DNA of 64,000 nt. It comes from Sutcliffiella horikoshii. GTDB taxonomy: Bacteria; Bacillota; Bacilli; Bacillales; Bacillaceae_I. A model generated the notes under the pieces. The model worked only from the letters and a program-made list of their open reading frames with translations, did not search any database and had not been told where the DNA came from. Position 1 is the stretch's first letter. The number at the start of each line of letters is the position of its first letter. A program made the translations under genes and the position numbers. The DNA lies in NCBI RefSeq assembly GCF_021991925.1, contig NZ_RXZI01000005.1:62001-126000 (forward strand), in the 5' to 3' direction. Of this stretch, positions 44,387-53,507 are shown in pieces.

Positions 44387-44479
44387 AAGCTAATTATTGC
44401 TCTTGCCCAGTTTGAACCAACTTTAAATGTCCAGCCCGAGGCTCCTGATCGATTTTCTCCTAATCGTGCAAAACGGTAA
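44387..44479 (+). pseudogene. 5' fragment of a carbon-nitrogen hydrolase gene
   Basis: The bases 44387-44432 encode KLIIALAQFEPTLNV, nearly the start of the intact nitrilase at 54891 (KLIIALTQFKPTLNV), with closely similar DNA. After that the frame runs into unrelated residues to TAA at 44477. The ATG is missing. A decayed relic of a second nitrilase copy. Confidence 0.7.
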
Positions 44480-44635
44480 TGTATTGGAAGGCTGAACAAT
44501 CAACACATAAAACAAGCCTATTGAATTTAATGAAAATTTCGATAAAATTCTAAATAATATGGATACTTCTACTTTTTTAGTGTAAAATTACACCTGGGGT
44601 AAGTTTTACTAAAACATTTTTACAAAGGGGAAAAC

Positions 44636-45787
44636 ATGAGAATTCTTGGATCCATTATTATTACAATTGCTATTTTGTATTTTGGGTTTTACGGATCAAT
44701 TATTTTAACGATATCCACGGGGAAAGATCTATACGGTCTTGTTTCAGCTGCCTTTGTGCTCACACTGCTCATTTCTGCAAATCTATGGGTGTGGGGACAG
44801 TTTGCTAAAAAGGTAGTGAAATACACATTTCTCTGTTTGATTAGTGTATTTATTCTTTTTGTAGGAGTTGAAGGTAGTAAAGCTTGGTATCAAGATTCCT
44901 TAAAAATAATGAGCACCCAAGATGTCGATTTAGGACAATACGAACCATTCCAAAATAATAAACGGGTTGCTGATTTGGGAGAAAAAGCATCCTTGCAGCT
45001 TGAAAAACCACTATTAAAGCTAGACGGTTCAACGGCATTATACCCTGTATTTGCCTCTTTCGCGCAGGCTGTATACCCAGAAGGGACATATGATTCGACC
45101 ATGAGTGAAGTGCAATCCACACAGACCTCAGGAGCGTGGGCCGGTCTTCTTAAAGAAGAAAGAGAACTCATATTTGTACCAGAACCTCCAAGTTCTATTC
45201 AGTCTCAAGCCGAGGCAAAAGGCGTAGAGTTGGTGTTAACGCCAGTTGGAAAAGAAGCCTTTGTCTTCTTTGTCCATAAGGATAATCCCGTTTCTAATCT
45301 TACCGTGGAGGATATTCAAAACATCTACTCTGGTGAAGTCACGAATTGGAAAGAGCTTGGAGGAAACGATGAGCCAATCCTAGCGTTCCAACGACCAGAA
45401 GACAGTGGCAGTCAGCAGATGCTTCGAAAAGTAATGGGAACCAAACGATTAATGGACCCGCCAAGTGACCAGCGAGTTTCAGGTATGGGGGGAATCATTG
45501 ACGAAACCTTAGACTATGAAAATAGGAAAAATGCCATTGGCTTCTCGTTCCGCTTTTTCTCGGAAACGATGGTGCAAAACAACAAAATCAAGCACTTAAA
45601 GGTGGACGGAGTGGCACCTTCCATTGAATCTATTCAAAAGGATACCTACCCATTTGTCAGTCCGTTTTATGCTGTGCATCTCTCCAGTGCATCAAATCCC
45701 AATCTTGAATCATTTTTAGAATGGATCAAATCGGAAGAAGGCCAATCACTGGTCGAAAAGTCGGGGTATGTTCCTTATCATAAGTAA
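44636..45787 (+). CDS. Membrane-anchored PstS-like substrate-binding protein
   Basis: A 383-aa protein: three N-terminal membrane helices (about 4-24, 33-56, 62-82), then an extracytoplasmic PBP-like domain with LDGSTALYPVFASFAQAVYP (about 126-145), the phosphate-type TPVGKEAFVFFVHKDNPVSNLTVEDIQNIYSGEVTNWKELGG region (198-240) and DSGSQQ loop (near 257). It resembles PstS-type phosphate binders, but no pstC/A/B genes are near; ligand unproven. Start ATG with AAAGGGGAAAAC upstream. Confidence 0.82.
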   Translation: MRILGSIIITIAILYFGFYGSIILTISTGKDLYGLVSAAFVLTLLISANLWVWGQFAKKVVKYTFLCLISVFILFVGVEGSKAWYQDSLKIMSTQDVDLGQYEPFQNNKRVADLGEKASLQLEKPLLKLDGSTALYPVFASFAQAVYPEGTYDSTMSEVQSTQTSGAWAGLLKEERELIFVPEPPSSIQSQAEAKGVELVLTPVGKEAFVFFVHKDNPVSNLTVEDIQNIYSGEVTNWKELGGNDEPILAFQRPEDSGSQQMLRKVMGTKRLMDPPSDQRVSGMGGIIDETLDYENRKNAIGFSFRFFSETMVQNNKIKHLKVDGVAPSIESIQKDTYPFVSPFYAVHLSSASNPNLESFLEWIKSEEGQSLVEKSGYVPYHK

Positions 45788-45822
45788 TATCATAAATCTT
45801 TATTGCCTAAATTAGACCTGTG

Positions 45823-45855
45823 GAAGCTTACCTATATAAAGGTAAGCTTTTTTTG
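45823..45855 (+). terminator. Intrinsic terminator
   Basis: AAGCTTACCT / AGGTAAGCTT stem, ATATA loop, T-tract. Confidence 0.88.
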
Positions 45856-45954
45856 AATTTTCATTTTGTGTAAATGTTGGGGGTTTGAAATAATTGGTAT
45901 CAAGAAGTAAGCAGGGCTATCCAATATAGGACATGGCTCTAAGGGGAGAAAAAT

Positions 45955-46267
45955 GTGCTGAATAAATGTTTAATAGTAATAAGTGTATTAATATCTCTCA
46001 TTGGATGTACGGGTGGAGGGGAAGTTGCAATTCACAGTATTGATACAGAGGAGGTATTAAGCCTAGATTCGAAAGCTGGTATCTATCAATATGATGATTT
46101 ATAAAACAAATATGGATTGGGTTGATAAATTAACCTTAACAAAAGGCGAGCTAATTGGTGAAATAAACAAGATTAATAAAGTAGATACAGATTTTAAAGA
46201 TGGCACGTCAAATAACATACCGGTTGGTTCAAAGATTCTTTCTCCCAAGAAGGAGGGGACATATTAG
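45955..46267 (+). pseudogene. Frameshifted lipoprotein gene
   Basis: GTG 45955 (AAGGGGAGAAAAAT upstream) encodes a 49-aa lipoprotein start with lipobox LIGC (Cys18) to TAA 46102. One base over, the frame IYKTNMDWVDKLTLTKGELIGEINKINKVDTDFKDG... opens at 46094 and runs to TAG 46265. Joined, the two would give a lipoprotein of about 104 aa with the shift near 46096. Stretches such as KGELIGEINKI and SNNIPVGSKI look like genuine coding sequence. Confidence 0.7.
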
Positions 46268-46443
46268 TAGTGGAAAAATAAGCTAAATTTAGATTTAGGC
46301 TGTCGTGATGCTTATTTATAAAATCCCTTAATGAGTTCAGCATTCAACATCCTCTTACAACTTCTTCTTTTGCAAGTAAGCATACTGGTGATAAAAGAGG
46401 TAACTGGATTGTTGATAGTCTGAAATCTACTGTTGGATAGGTT

Positions 46444-46932
46444 TTAAGCCCCTTTAGGTGTCAGCTGCTTTAGGTACCATGCATCCATTGCGGAATGTTC
46501 AGAACCTGGTAGTGGCTCCTGTAATAAGGTGAATCCAAATTTATCATATAATACACAAGCGGTTTTCAACTCTTTTGTTGTTTCTAAGTAACACTTATCA
46601 TAATGTTGGGAGGCAAAGGACAGAGCGGTTTCCATCAGCTTTTTTCCAATTCCCAACCCTTGCACATTGGTACGTACATAAAGCTTTTGTAATTCGCAAA
46701 TTTTTTCATCCTTGTTAAATGGCGCAATACCAATTCCGCCAACCACTTCTTCTCGCACTTCGACTACCCAATATTTAGCATGATCCAAATTAGAATAATA
46801 ATCATGCAGGTCGTTAAGTTGAGGGTCAAAATATGCAGTCCCTGGTTTGGCTAAACCAAGGGATTCTAAAGAATTTTGGATGATTTCTTTAACTATTGCA
46901 TTGTCTTCTTTTTTCATTTCTCGAATTATCAT
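46444..46932 (-). CDS. GNAT N-acetyltransferase
   Basis: A 162-aa Acetyltransf_1 protein: MIIREMKKEDNAIVKEI start, LQKLYVRTNVQGLGIGKKLMETALSFA (about 79-105) as the acetyl-CoA motif and CYLETTKELKTACVLYDKFGF (112-132). On the minus strand AGGGAGATTACAC precedes the ATG. Likely acetylates a small molecule; substrate unknown. Confidence 0.87.
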   Translation of the reverse strand: MIIREMKKEDNAIVKEIIQNSLESLGLAKPGTAYFDPQLNDLHDYYSNLDHAKYWVVEVREEVVGGIGIAPFNKDEKICELQKLYVRTNVQGLGIGKKLMETALSFASQHYDKCYLETTKELKTACVLYDKFGFTLLQEPLPGSEHSAMDAWYLKQLTPKGA

Positions 46933-47045
46933 GTGTAATCTCCCTATGATTTTTTTTAAAAGTAAGTAAAATACTAATCTTGGCTATAGGTCAATGAGAC
47001 CCATATGCATATCTAGAAAGCTTTGAAAATGAAAATGAAAGCCCA

Positions 47046-47063
47046 ATGTATAAAAGTATACAT
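47046..47063. promoter_or_regulatory. 18-bp inverted repeat upstream of yxjI-like gene
   Basis: ATGTATA-AAAG-TATACAT, a perfect dyad about 100 bp before the start of the downstream gene and divergent from the acetyltransferase. A possible operator; no binding protein is indicated. Confidence 0.4.
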
Positions 47064-47163
47064 ATTTTAGAGGGGAAATAAAATGTTTACATCAGTAAAT
47101 GAATGTTGAAACCATTTCTTCTACTTAAACGTAAATTAATAAAAGCCATTAGGGGGAAGTAAG

Positions 47164-47661
47164 ATGAGACAGCTATTCATTAAACAAAAGGTATTTAGCA
47201 TAAGTGAGAAATTCACGGTAAAGGATCAACAGGAGAATGACATCTATTTTGTGGAGGGGAGCTTTTTGCGGCTGCCTAAAACTTTCTCCATCTTGAACCC
47301 TAAAAGAGAAGAAGTGGCACTCATCACGAAAAAAATGTTCACCTTTTTGCCAAAGTTTATGGTGGAAGTTAATGGTCAAGAAATACTTACAATAAACAAA
47401 GAATTTTCTTTTTTGAAGGCACGATATACTATTGATGCGGCAGGTATTGAGGTGCGTGGAAATTGGTGGGATATGGACTTTCAAGTTCTTCAACATGGGA
47501 AGATCGTGGGAGAAGTGTCCAAAAAGTGGTTTACTTGGGGGGATAGCTACCATGTACAAATACAAGAAGAAGAGATGGAGACCATTGTTCTTGCCATCGT
47601 GGTTGCCATCGATTGTGTGAAAGCAGATCATGCAGCAGCTTCTTCTAATCCTGCCACATAA
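47164..47661 (+). CDS. LURP-one-related (YxjI-like) protein
   Basis: A 165-aa LOR/tubby-like beta-barrel protein. LFIKQKVFSISEKFTVKDQQENDIYFVEGSFLRLPKTFSI (3-42) and GNWWDMDFQV (about 99-108) are conserved family segments, with the central C-terminal helix (ETIVLAIVVAID) buried in the barrel. The family is related to tubby and scramblase; molecular role unknown in bacteria. GGGGGAAGTAAG precedes the ATG. The T-box of metG starts directly after. Confidence 0.87.
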   Translation: MRQLFIKQKVFSISEKFTVKDQQENDIYFVEGSFLRLPKTFSILNPKREEVALITKKMFTFLPKFMVEVNGQEILTINKEFSFLKARYTIDAAGIEVRGNWWDMDFQVLQHGKIVGEVSKKWFTWGDSYHVQIQEEEMETIVLAIVVAIDCVKADHAAASSNPAT

Positions 47662-47734
47662 GGAGCTTTTAAAAAATTCTGTTATTTTTCAAACAGTTAT
47701 GTCATAATAAGTAAAAATATTACATAAACGCGAC

Positions 47735-48022
47735 GATAAGGAAAGTAAATCAACCTTCATTTTCTTACAGAGAGCTTCGGTAGCTGAAAAGAGGCAGAGA
47801 ATAGTTGATTGAAAATGGCCTTTGAGCAGCAAAGTCGACTTTTTAATAAAGAAATAGACTTTGACGAGATTTGGCACTCGTTACAAATGTCAGAGTATAA
47901 GAGTGATGTGTTTCACTTCGTACTTATGGAGGCTAGTAATGCGAATTACTAGTAAATTAAGGTGGTAACACGAGATAAACCTCGTCCTTAGACAATCATT
48001 TTGTCTATGGGCGAGGTTTTTT
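47735..48022 (+). promoter_or_regulatory. Methionine T-box riboswitch
   Basis: T-box leader with stem I elements GAAAGTAA, ACAGAGAGC and GGTAGCTGAAAAGAGG in order, specifier GAAA-ATG-GCCTTTGAGCAG (ATG at 47815-47817, Met), and antiterminator AAGGTGGTAACACGAG at 47959-47974 (TGGT to pair with the ACCA end). The terminator is CCTCGTCCTTAGACA / TGTCTATGGGCGAGG plus T-tract (47980-48022). Readthrough under methionine-tRNA starvation should express metG. Confidence 0.92.
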
Positions 48023-48046
48023 ATTTGAGTTTAGGAGGATGAGAAG

Positions 48047-49681
48047 ATGACGATTTTTATTGGAGGCGCATGGCCGTATGCCAATGGTTCCTTGCACTTA
48101 GGCCATATAGCGGCATTATTACCTGGAGATATTTTAGCAAGGCATTACCGACAGAAAGGAGAAAAGGTCTTATATGTTTCAGGAAGTGACTGCAACGGCA
48201 CACCCATTTCCATAAGAGCAAATCAAGAAAATACAACAACAGAAGCGATAGCAAATCGTTATCATAAAGAATTTACAGAGAGTTTTAGCAAGCTAGGCTT
48301 TACCTATGATTTATATACACGGACTGACGCAGAACACCATCATAAATCCGTCCAAGAAATATTCTTAAAACTGCTAGAAAATGGATATCTTTACAAGAAG
48401 AGAATAGAGCAGGCCTATTGTGAGACAGATCAACAATTCCTATCTGATCGTTTTGTGGAAGGGCTGTGTCCGAATTGCGGCGCGAAAGCACGAGGGGATC
48501 AATGTGATCATTGTTCTGCCATTTTAGATCCACTGGATTTATTAGAAAAGCGATGCAAAATTTGTGGGAACCAACCCACTATAAAAGAAACCGAGCATTT
48601 CTATTTTTCCCTTAGTCATTTTCAGAAACGTTTGGAAGCATTAGTGGAGGAAGCTGAACAAGAAAATAGATGGCGGGGAAATGCCATTGCTTTAACATCA
48701 AGGTATTTGAAAGATGGCGTACCGGATCGAGCAGCGACCCGCGATTTACTTAATGGAGTTGACGTTCCTATCCCAGGTTTTGATGGGAAGAAGATTTATG
48801 TATGGATTGAGGCGGTTGCAGGTTATTTAACAGCGAGTAAGGAATGGGCAAAGCAACATAACGAAAAGATAGAAGACTTTTGGAATAAAGAGACCACTTC
48901 CTATTACATTCACGGAAAAGACAACATTCCTTTTCATTCAATCATTTGGCCATCCATTTTACTGGGTACCAATAATCCAGCTTTACCAACACACATCATT
49001 TCCAATGAGTATTTAACACTTGAAAAACGGAAGATATCGACAAGTCAAAACTGGGCAGTGTGGGTTCCAGATATGTTAGAAAGATATGATGCAGACTCCA
49101 TCCGGTATTTTCTAACGATCAACGCCCCTGAAAATAGAGATACTGACTTCTCATGGCGCGAATTTATCTATAGTCACAACAGTGAATTGCTAGGAGCATA
49201 TGGGAACTTTGTTAATCGAACATTAAAGTTTATTGAAAAATCTTACGCAAGTACATCACCACTTGGGAAGATTGATTCAGAAACCAAGGTTAAGGTGGAG
49301 GTACTCTATAAAGAAGTTGGCTGCTTACTAAGAGAGGGACAATTTAAAAAGCCATTAGAGCAAATTTTTGAATTTGTTCGGTATGCAAATAAATATTTTG
49401 ATGAGCTAAAGCCCTGGATTCAAATTAAAGAAGATAAGCCCTCCTGTGATAAGACGATGGCCAATTGTGTGTATATCATTGCAAACCTTGCACAATTGTT
49501 AAATCCTTTTTTACCTTTCTCTAGTGAAAAAATAAAAGTGATGTTGGGATTGGAAGAACTTAAATGGGAAGAAATTGAGATTTTATCCTTCCCACTTCGA
49601 GAAATAAAACCACTTTTTGAAAGAATTGATGTGGGGAGAATTGAAGAAGAGTTGGAGAGGTTAACGAAAGAAGCTCTATAA
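48047..49681 (+). CDS. metG: Methionyl-tRNA synthetase, archaeal/E. coli-type (MetRS2-like)
   Basis: A 544-aa class Ia synthetase. HIGH motif H17-L-G-H20 in [15 protein letters not shown]; a double zinc-finger insertion (CPNC...CDHC, CKIC) near 140-175, and a KMSKS variant K329-I-S-T-S. B. subtilis MetS has KMSKS and a single zinc knuckle, so this is the other MetRS class. Such MetRS2 copies in Bacillus and streptococci can tolerate MetRS inhibitors; whether this one does is inferred. It lacks the C-terminal tRNA-binding domain of longer forms. The Met T-box makes it starvation-inducible. RBS GGAGGATGAGAAG. Confidence 0.93.
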   Translation: MTIFIGGAWPYANGSLHLGHIAALLPGDILARHYRQKGEKVLYVSGSDCNGTPISIRANQENTTTEAIANRYHKEFTESFSKLGFTYDLYTRTDAEHHHKSVQEIFLKLLENGYLYKKRIEQAYCETDQQFLSDRFVEGLCPNCGAKARGDQCDHCSAILDPLDLLEKRCKICGNQPTIKETEHFYFSLSHFQKRLEALVEEAEQENRWRGNAIALTSRYLKDGVPDRAATRDLLNGVDVPIPGFDGKKIYVWIEAVAGYLTASKEWAKQHNEKIEDFWNKETTSYYIHGKDNIPFHSIIWPSILLGTNNPALPTHIISNEYLTLEKRKISTSQNWAVWVPDMLERYDADSIRYFLTINAPENRDTDFSWREFIYSHNSELLGAYGNFVNRTLKFIEKSYASTSPLGKIDSETKVKVEVLYKEVGCLLREGQFKKPLEQIFEFVRYANKYFDELKPWIQIKEDKPSCDKTMANCVYIIANLAQLLNPFLPFSSEKIKVMLGLEELKWEEIEILSFPLREIKPLFERIDVGRIEEELERLTKEAL

Positions 49682-49970
49682 TATATATTAATCTATGCCT
49701 ATGAATCCGGTTGACCTACTGAGCGACACGAAAGACCTGGTGTTGAAGGGCGTTTAGGAGTGGTTTTTATAGTAGCCACTATTGACTTTTGTGTCGGCTT
49801 TATTGAAACAAAGTATTCTATTAAGGGCCAGATTGTTTAATAACAATTTTAAAGCAAAGTGATAGTATAAAGGTCTATACTTAAACTAAACGGGCAGAAA
49901 AGTTAAAAAAGGCGAACATTAAAACAGGTGCTCCTAATTTTTAATAGTGGATTAGGAAAAAAAATATATT
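49682..49970. other. Gap with no gene seen
   Basis: 289 bp after metG. It contains GGGCCAGATTGTTTAAT at about 49816 (the dispersed GGGCCATATT element), a short dyad AGTATA-AAGGTC-TATACT at 49864-49881, and no convincing reading frame or terminator. Confidence 0.6.
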
Positions 49971-50912
49971 TCAATTATCATCTTGATACATTGTTAAAAT
50001 TTCTTCCGCTTGTTTACGTAATCCAACGATTAATTCCTTTGGTTCCGAAATTCGTGCGTGACTTCCAAGTCTTAAAAATAGTGGTGTTATAAAATTAAGT
50101 TCACCACTATCTATGATTGTATCTATGTATCCAGTTCCATCTTCTTGCGTGACTACAAAACCCTCAAAATAAGGAACACTTTTACATTGACGGACACCTT
50201 CCATAGTTAAATGCACATGCAGTCGAATCGGGTTTTTTATTTCAATAAAGTTGAACCATTCTTTTAAATTCATGAATTCATCTTCGTTTTCTTCAGTTGA
50301 TAAAATGGAAAGAATACGATCTACACGATACAGTAATATTTTATTCTTATGATAATCGTAAGCAGGCAAATACCATAATCCATCATGGGCATATACACCG
50401 ATAGGACGGATGTATTTTTTCCTTATACCTGATCTAGATTCATATTGAATGTGTAAATTTCTATTCTCAATAGAATACTTTAAAACATCGTTTAAAAGGG
50501 GAGTATCAATCGTTCTTTTGGGGTTCCAAAAAGCAATATAAGACCAAATTTTATCTATTTTTATTTTAGCTTCACTCTGGAGCGAACTATATAATTTATG
50601 TTCAACCGAGGAAATTTCAGTATCAAATGGCAAGTTGCGATAGTAATTTAGAGATTGAAAAGCAAAGAAGATAGAAACAGCTTCTTCTTCTGTAAATAAA
50701 ATTGGAGGAAGAAATCTACTCGTTAATACTGTATATCCACCATTACGTCCTTGTTCTGAGTAAATTGGCAATCCCATATCAGATAAATCTAATATGTATC
50801 TGTGTACAGTACGAATGGATATATGAAATTCATCTGCTATTTCTTGTGCAGTAAACTTTTTTTTAGTCGTAACAAACATAAGAATATCTAATAGACGCTT
50901 GGCTTTTGACAT
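49971..50912 (-). CDS. WYL-domain HTH transcriptional regulator (YafY type)
   Basis: A 313-aa regulator: HTH_11 N terminus (about 2-58, EIADEFHISIRTVHRYILDLSDMGLPIYSEQGRNGGY) and WYL domain (about 140-215, YIRPIGVYAHDGLWYLPAYDYHKNKILLYRVDRI), then a WCX-like C terminus. WYL domains bind nucleic acid or small ligands and tune DNA-binding. It is divergent from the DHFR-like gene, which is its probable target. The ATG at 50912 is preceded by AAGGTGAAAAA. Confidence 0.9.
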   Translation of the reverse strand: MSKAKRLLDILMFVTTKKKFTAQEIADEFHISIRTVHRYILDLSDMGLPIYSEQGRNGGYTVLTSRFLPPILFTEEEAVSIFFAFQSLNYYRNLPFDTEISSVEHKLYSSLQSEAKIKIDKIWSYIAFWNPKRTIDTPLLNDVLKYSIENRNLHIQYESRSGIRKKYIRPIGVYAHDGLWYLPAYDYHKNKILLYRVDRILSILSTEENEDEFMNLKEWFNFIEIKNPIRLHVHLTMEGVRQCKSVPYFEGFVVTQEDGTGYIDTIIDSGELNFITPLFLRLGSHARISEPKELIVGLRKQAEEILTMYQDDN

Positions 50913-51029
50913 TTTTTCACCTTTTTCATTTAATCACGTCATTACTTGTCATGTTTTACGTATAGTATAGTTTATACCTATAATCTTAGCAATTAGGGGA
51001 AATTCTATAAGATAAAAGGAGATAAAAAT

Positions 51030-51593
51030 ATGACCATTAACGAGAGAGCAAGAAGAGTGATTTTAGATTTAGCAGTTACTTTAGATGGATTTATTGAAGG
51101 GCCGAATGGAGAAGTTGACTGGTGCATTATGGATCCTGATATGGATTTCAATAAATTTTTGAATCAAATTGATACTATACTATATGGTAGAAAAAGCTAC
51201 GATATATGGGGGCAATATATTCCAAAAAATGAAGACTCGGATATCGATAAAGAAATGTGGAAATTGGTTCATAGCAAAGAGAAGTATGTGTTTTCCAGAA
51301 CACAAAAAGAAACTGATAGTCGAGCGATATTAATAAATGATAACATTGTTGAAGAAGTTAATAGATTAAAGAAAAAGCCCGGTAGGGACATCTGGCTATA
51401 TGGTGGATCAAGTCTTATTACAACTTTTATCAATTTAGGACTTGTTGATGAATTAAGATTATCTGTTCATCCAATTATTTTGGGAGAAGGAAAACCTTTA
51501 TTTATAGATATAAACAAGAGAATGAAGTTACAAATAGTTGAAACCAAAAAGTTTTCTTCTGACGTTGTTCAATTAATTTATAGATTGAAATAA
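51030..51593 (+). CDS. RibD C-terminal/dihydrofolate reductase-like protein
   Basis: A 187-aa DHFR-fold reductase (RibD_C, YyaP/YwjB group). VILDLAVTLDGFIEGPNGEVDW (9-31), YGRKSYDIWG, IWLYGGSSLITTFINLGLVDEL (NADPH-binding GG, about 115-136) and HPIILGEGKPLF (about 141-152). Not the housekeeping DHFR; substrate unknown. It shares a 117-bp divergent promoter region with the WYL regulator, suggesting ligand-responsive control. Confidence 0.88.
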   Translation: MTINERARRVILDLAVTLDGFIEGPNGEVDWCIMDPDMDFNKFLNQIDTILYGRKSYDIWGQYIPKNEDSDIDKEMWKLVHSKEKYVFSRTQKETDSRAILINDNIVEEVNRLKKKPGRDIWLYGGSSLITTFINLGLVDELRLSVHPIILGEGKPLFIDINKRMKLQIVETKKFSSDVVQLIYRLK

Positions 51594-51716
51594 ACAAAGG
51601 GTACATCCCAATGAGTTTATTGTCACTGGGCCATATTTTTGTGCAAATATTTAACCAGTTGAAGAAAAATGGACAGTAAAAGTAAAAGGGTTGAAATCAG
51701 GCGAAGGTGGTAAAAT

Positions 51717-51938
51717 ATGATTGAAAAGAATAATATTATCAAAAAACAAGATAATAATTATAGGAACTCATATGTGGGTTTTGGAGTTGCCTTCGGATTG
51801 CTTGGAGGCGCTGCATTTTCATCTATTGTTGGAATGTTATTTGAATTTCCACTAATTTGGGCTTTTGGACCTGGATTAGGAATGCTTATTGGAATAGTAA
51901 TTGGATCAATAATGGATTCAAATAAAAATAAAGACTAG
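51717..51938 (+). CDS. Small two-helix membrane protein
   Basis: A 73-aa protein, Lys/Asn-rich N terminus then two Gly-rich membrane segments (about 19-40 and 48-66: FGVAFGLLGGAAF, GPGLGMLIGIVIGSIM) and a DSNKNKD tail. GAAGGTGG precedes the ATG. The glycine pattern resembles small membrane proteins found beside mobile or stress genes. Function unknown. Confidence 0.6.
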   Translation: MIEKNNIIKKQDNNYRNSYVGFGVAFGLLGGAAFSSIVGMLFEFPLIWAFGPGLGMLIGIVIGSIMDSNKNKD

Positions 51939-52000
51939 TTAATATGATGGGTGTTAAAAAAGTTGAGCATCATTTATATAATATACAGTTAGATTATTCT

Positions 52001-52045
52001 ACTAAAGGGCGCAATCCTGTAACAAGGGTTAGCGCTCATTTTTCA
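52001..52045 (+). repeat. GCGC-type terminator-like repeat, copy 2
   Basis: AAAGGGCGCAATCCTGTAACAAG then GGTTAGCGCTCATTTTT: a GCGC-rich inverted repeat with T-tract. Nearly the same sequence is at 56740. Confidence 0.8.
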
Positions 52046-52356
52046 TGTTAGGGATAAATCCATCGTTTCATCACATTTCCCTAGCTAAGACTTAATCTTT
52101 GAATTTAAGACGTTTCCCTTAAATGGTCGTTTTAGGGAGTTATTATTAACAACGTCCAGATAGTTAAAAACAGGTTATTTTTGTTCCCTTAAACCTATCC
52201 CTAAAAGAAATTCCCCTTTCGAAGGACTATTCACCTTATAGGGAATCAGCTTAGAGTAAGAAAAAATACTATTTCACTTCTAAAAAATGCCTTAGCATGG
52301 TATCTACGTCTAAATGTTGGTGGGACAACTTTTAGGGCCATATTGTTTAATTTTAA

Positions 52357-52390
52357 GGCAATGTAGATATATAGGCAATGTAGATATATT
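52357..52390 (+). repeat. Tandem 17-bp duplication
   Basis: GGCAATGTAGATATATA (52357-52373) followed by GGCAATGTAGATATATT (52374-52390). It lies just after the GGGCCATATTG element at 52335. The 51939-52479 gap shows no gene. Confidence 0.75.
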
Positions 52391-52479
52391 TAGCAGCTTA
52401 GTTATATAAAATACTGGATTTATTTGGTATTATAGGTTGCAAAGGATTACAAATAGTGAGCGCTGGGAGTGAAAATGGG

Positions 52480-52770
52480 ATGAAAAGCAAGTTTGGATTA
52501 CTAATTTTAGCATGTGTTATTGTAGGGTCTGCGTTATTTTGGTATACACAAAAAGAGCCATATAGTACAGAGGTAGTTGTTAATTCTTTATGGGATAAAT
52601 TTGAAGTGCAAAGCATCCAAATTGGCGATACAGATCCAGTTATCTGGATAGAAGTTTATAATAAAAATGTTATAGCCGAAGTTGAAAAGTATGTAACAGA
52701 AAACTTATCCAAAGACGACCTAGAACATTATGAAGTCAATGTGTTTTCTAATAAAGGGATAATATATTAA
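52480..52770 (+). CDS. Membrane-anchored hypothetical protein
   Basis: A 96-aa protein: N-terminal helix (about 4-21) then an extracytoplasmic or cytoplasmic soluble part (YTQKEPYSTEVVVNSLWDKFEVQSIQIGDTDPVIWIEVYNKN...). Start ATG 52480 with GGGAGTG upstream; GTG 52456 is also possible. No domain recognised. It directly precedes a gap and then the thiol-redox pair. Confidence 0.6.
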   Translation: MKSKFGLLILACVIVGSALFWYTQKEPYSTEVVVNSLWDKFEVQSIQIGDTDPVIWIEVYNKNVIAEVEKYVTENLSKDDLEHYEVNVFSNKGIIY

Positions 52771-52948
52771 ACTTTCAATAATCGACCTCATCCAAGAAAC
52801 GTGATTAGAACTCTTTTTATTGAAACTAGAGGAGAATTACATATTGTAGAAACTTATTGAATATAAGTGATATAAAGAGTTAGTAGAATAATATATAGTA
52901 GGAAAATTAAGCTTGATCCATATCCAAAGGAAGATGGGGATAGAAAAA

Positions 52949-53458
52949 ATGAAAAAAACACTGGGTGTTTTAATTATTGCTTCATTGGTTATAACGGCCT
53001 TCTTTCTGCACTTTACCGAACAACAAAGTAGTGTGGATAATAGCGCTGGTGAGTCTGCAATAGATTTTGATTTACCAGCATTAGATGGTACACCAACGAG
53101 ACTATCAAGTTATAAAGGTAGACCGATTATTCTTAATTTTTGGGCCTCTTGGTGTGAGCCTTGTGAAAATGAAATGCCCGAACTAGATAAATTCCATAAA
53201 AAATATAGCGAAGACGTTGTTGTAATGGGTGTTAATATTACCAGTCAAGAAATGAGTGAACAAAGTGTTCGGGATTTTGTAGATGAACTTGATGTATCAT
53301 TTCCGGTTTTGTTAGATACAGAAGGTGTTTTTAGGAATTATCGAGTCATGAATTTACCAACTACATACTTTATTGATTCAAATGGAAAGATTCTAGACAA
53401 TTATTCAGGAGAATTAACGTTCGAGATGTTAGAACAATTTAAAACGAAACTCAAATAA
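52949..53458 (+). CDS. TlpA/ResA-type membrane-anchored thioredoxin
   Basis: A 169-aa thiol-disulfide oxidoreductase with an N-terminal anchor (about 5-22) and a thioredoxin fold (AhpC-TSA/Redoxin). Active site W-C69-E-P-C72 and the cis-Pro in NLPTTYFID. Works outside the membrane to keep thiols reduced, as ResA does for apocytochrome c. The adjacent CcdA would supply electrons. I start at ATG 52949 (GGGG upstream); TTG 52913 is an alternative. Confidence 0.9.
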   Translation: MKKTLGVLIIASLVITAFFLHFTEQQSSVDNSAGESAIDFDLPALDGTPTRLSSYKGRPIILNFWASWCEPCENEMPELDKFHKKYSEDVVVMGVNITSQEMSEQSVRDFVDELDVSFPVLLDTEGVFRNYRVMNLPTTYFIDSNGKILDNYSGELTFEMLEQFKTKLK

Positions 53459-53507
53459 TTAATTAAACATGTTTCTAGATTACAATAATTTAGTATAAGG
53501 GGTTAGT

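Noticed and set aside
52048-52333. Minus-strand 18-codon tail (LSHQHLDVDTMLRHF...) as an integrase or transposase end
   Set aside because: Looks coding-like but I cannot match it to a recombinase signature, and the rest of the segment has no open frame.
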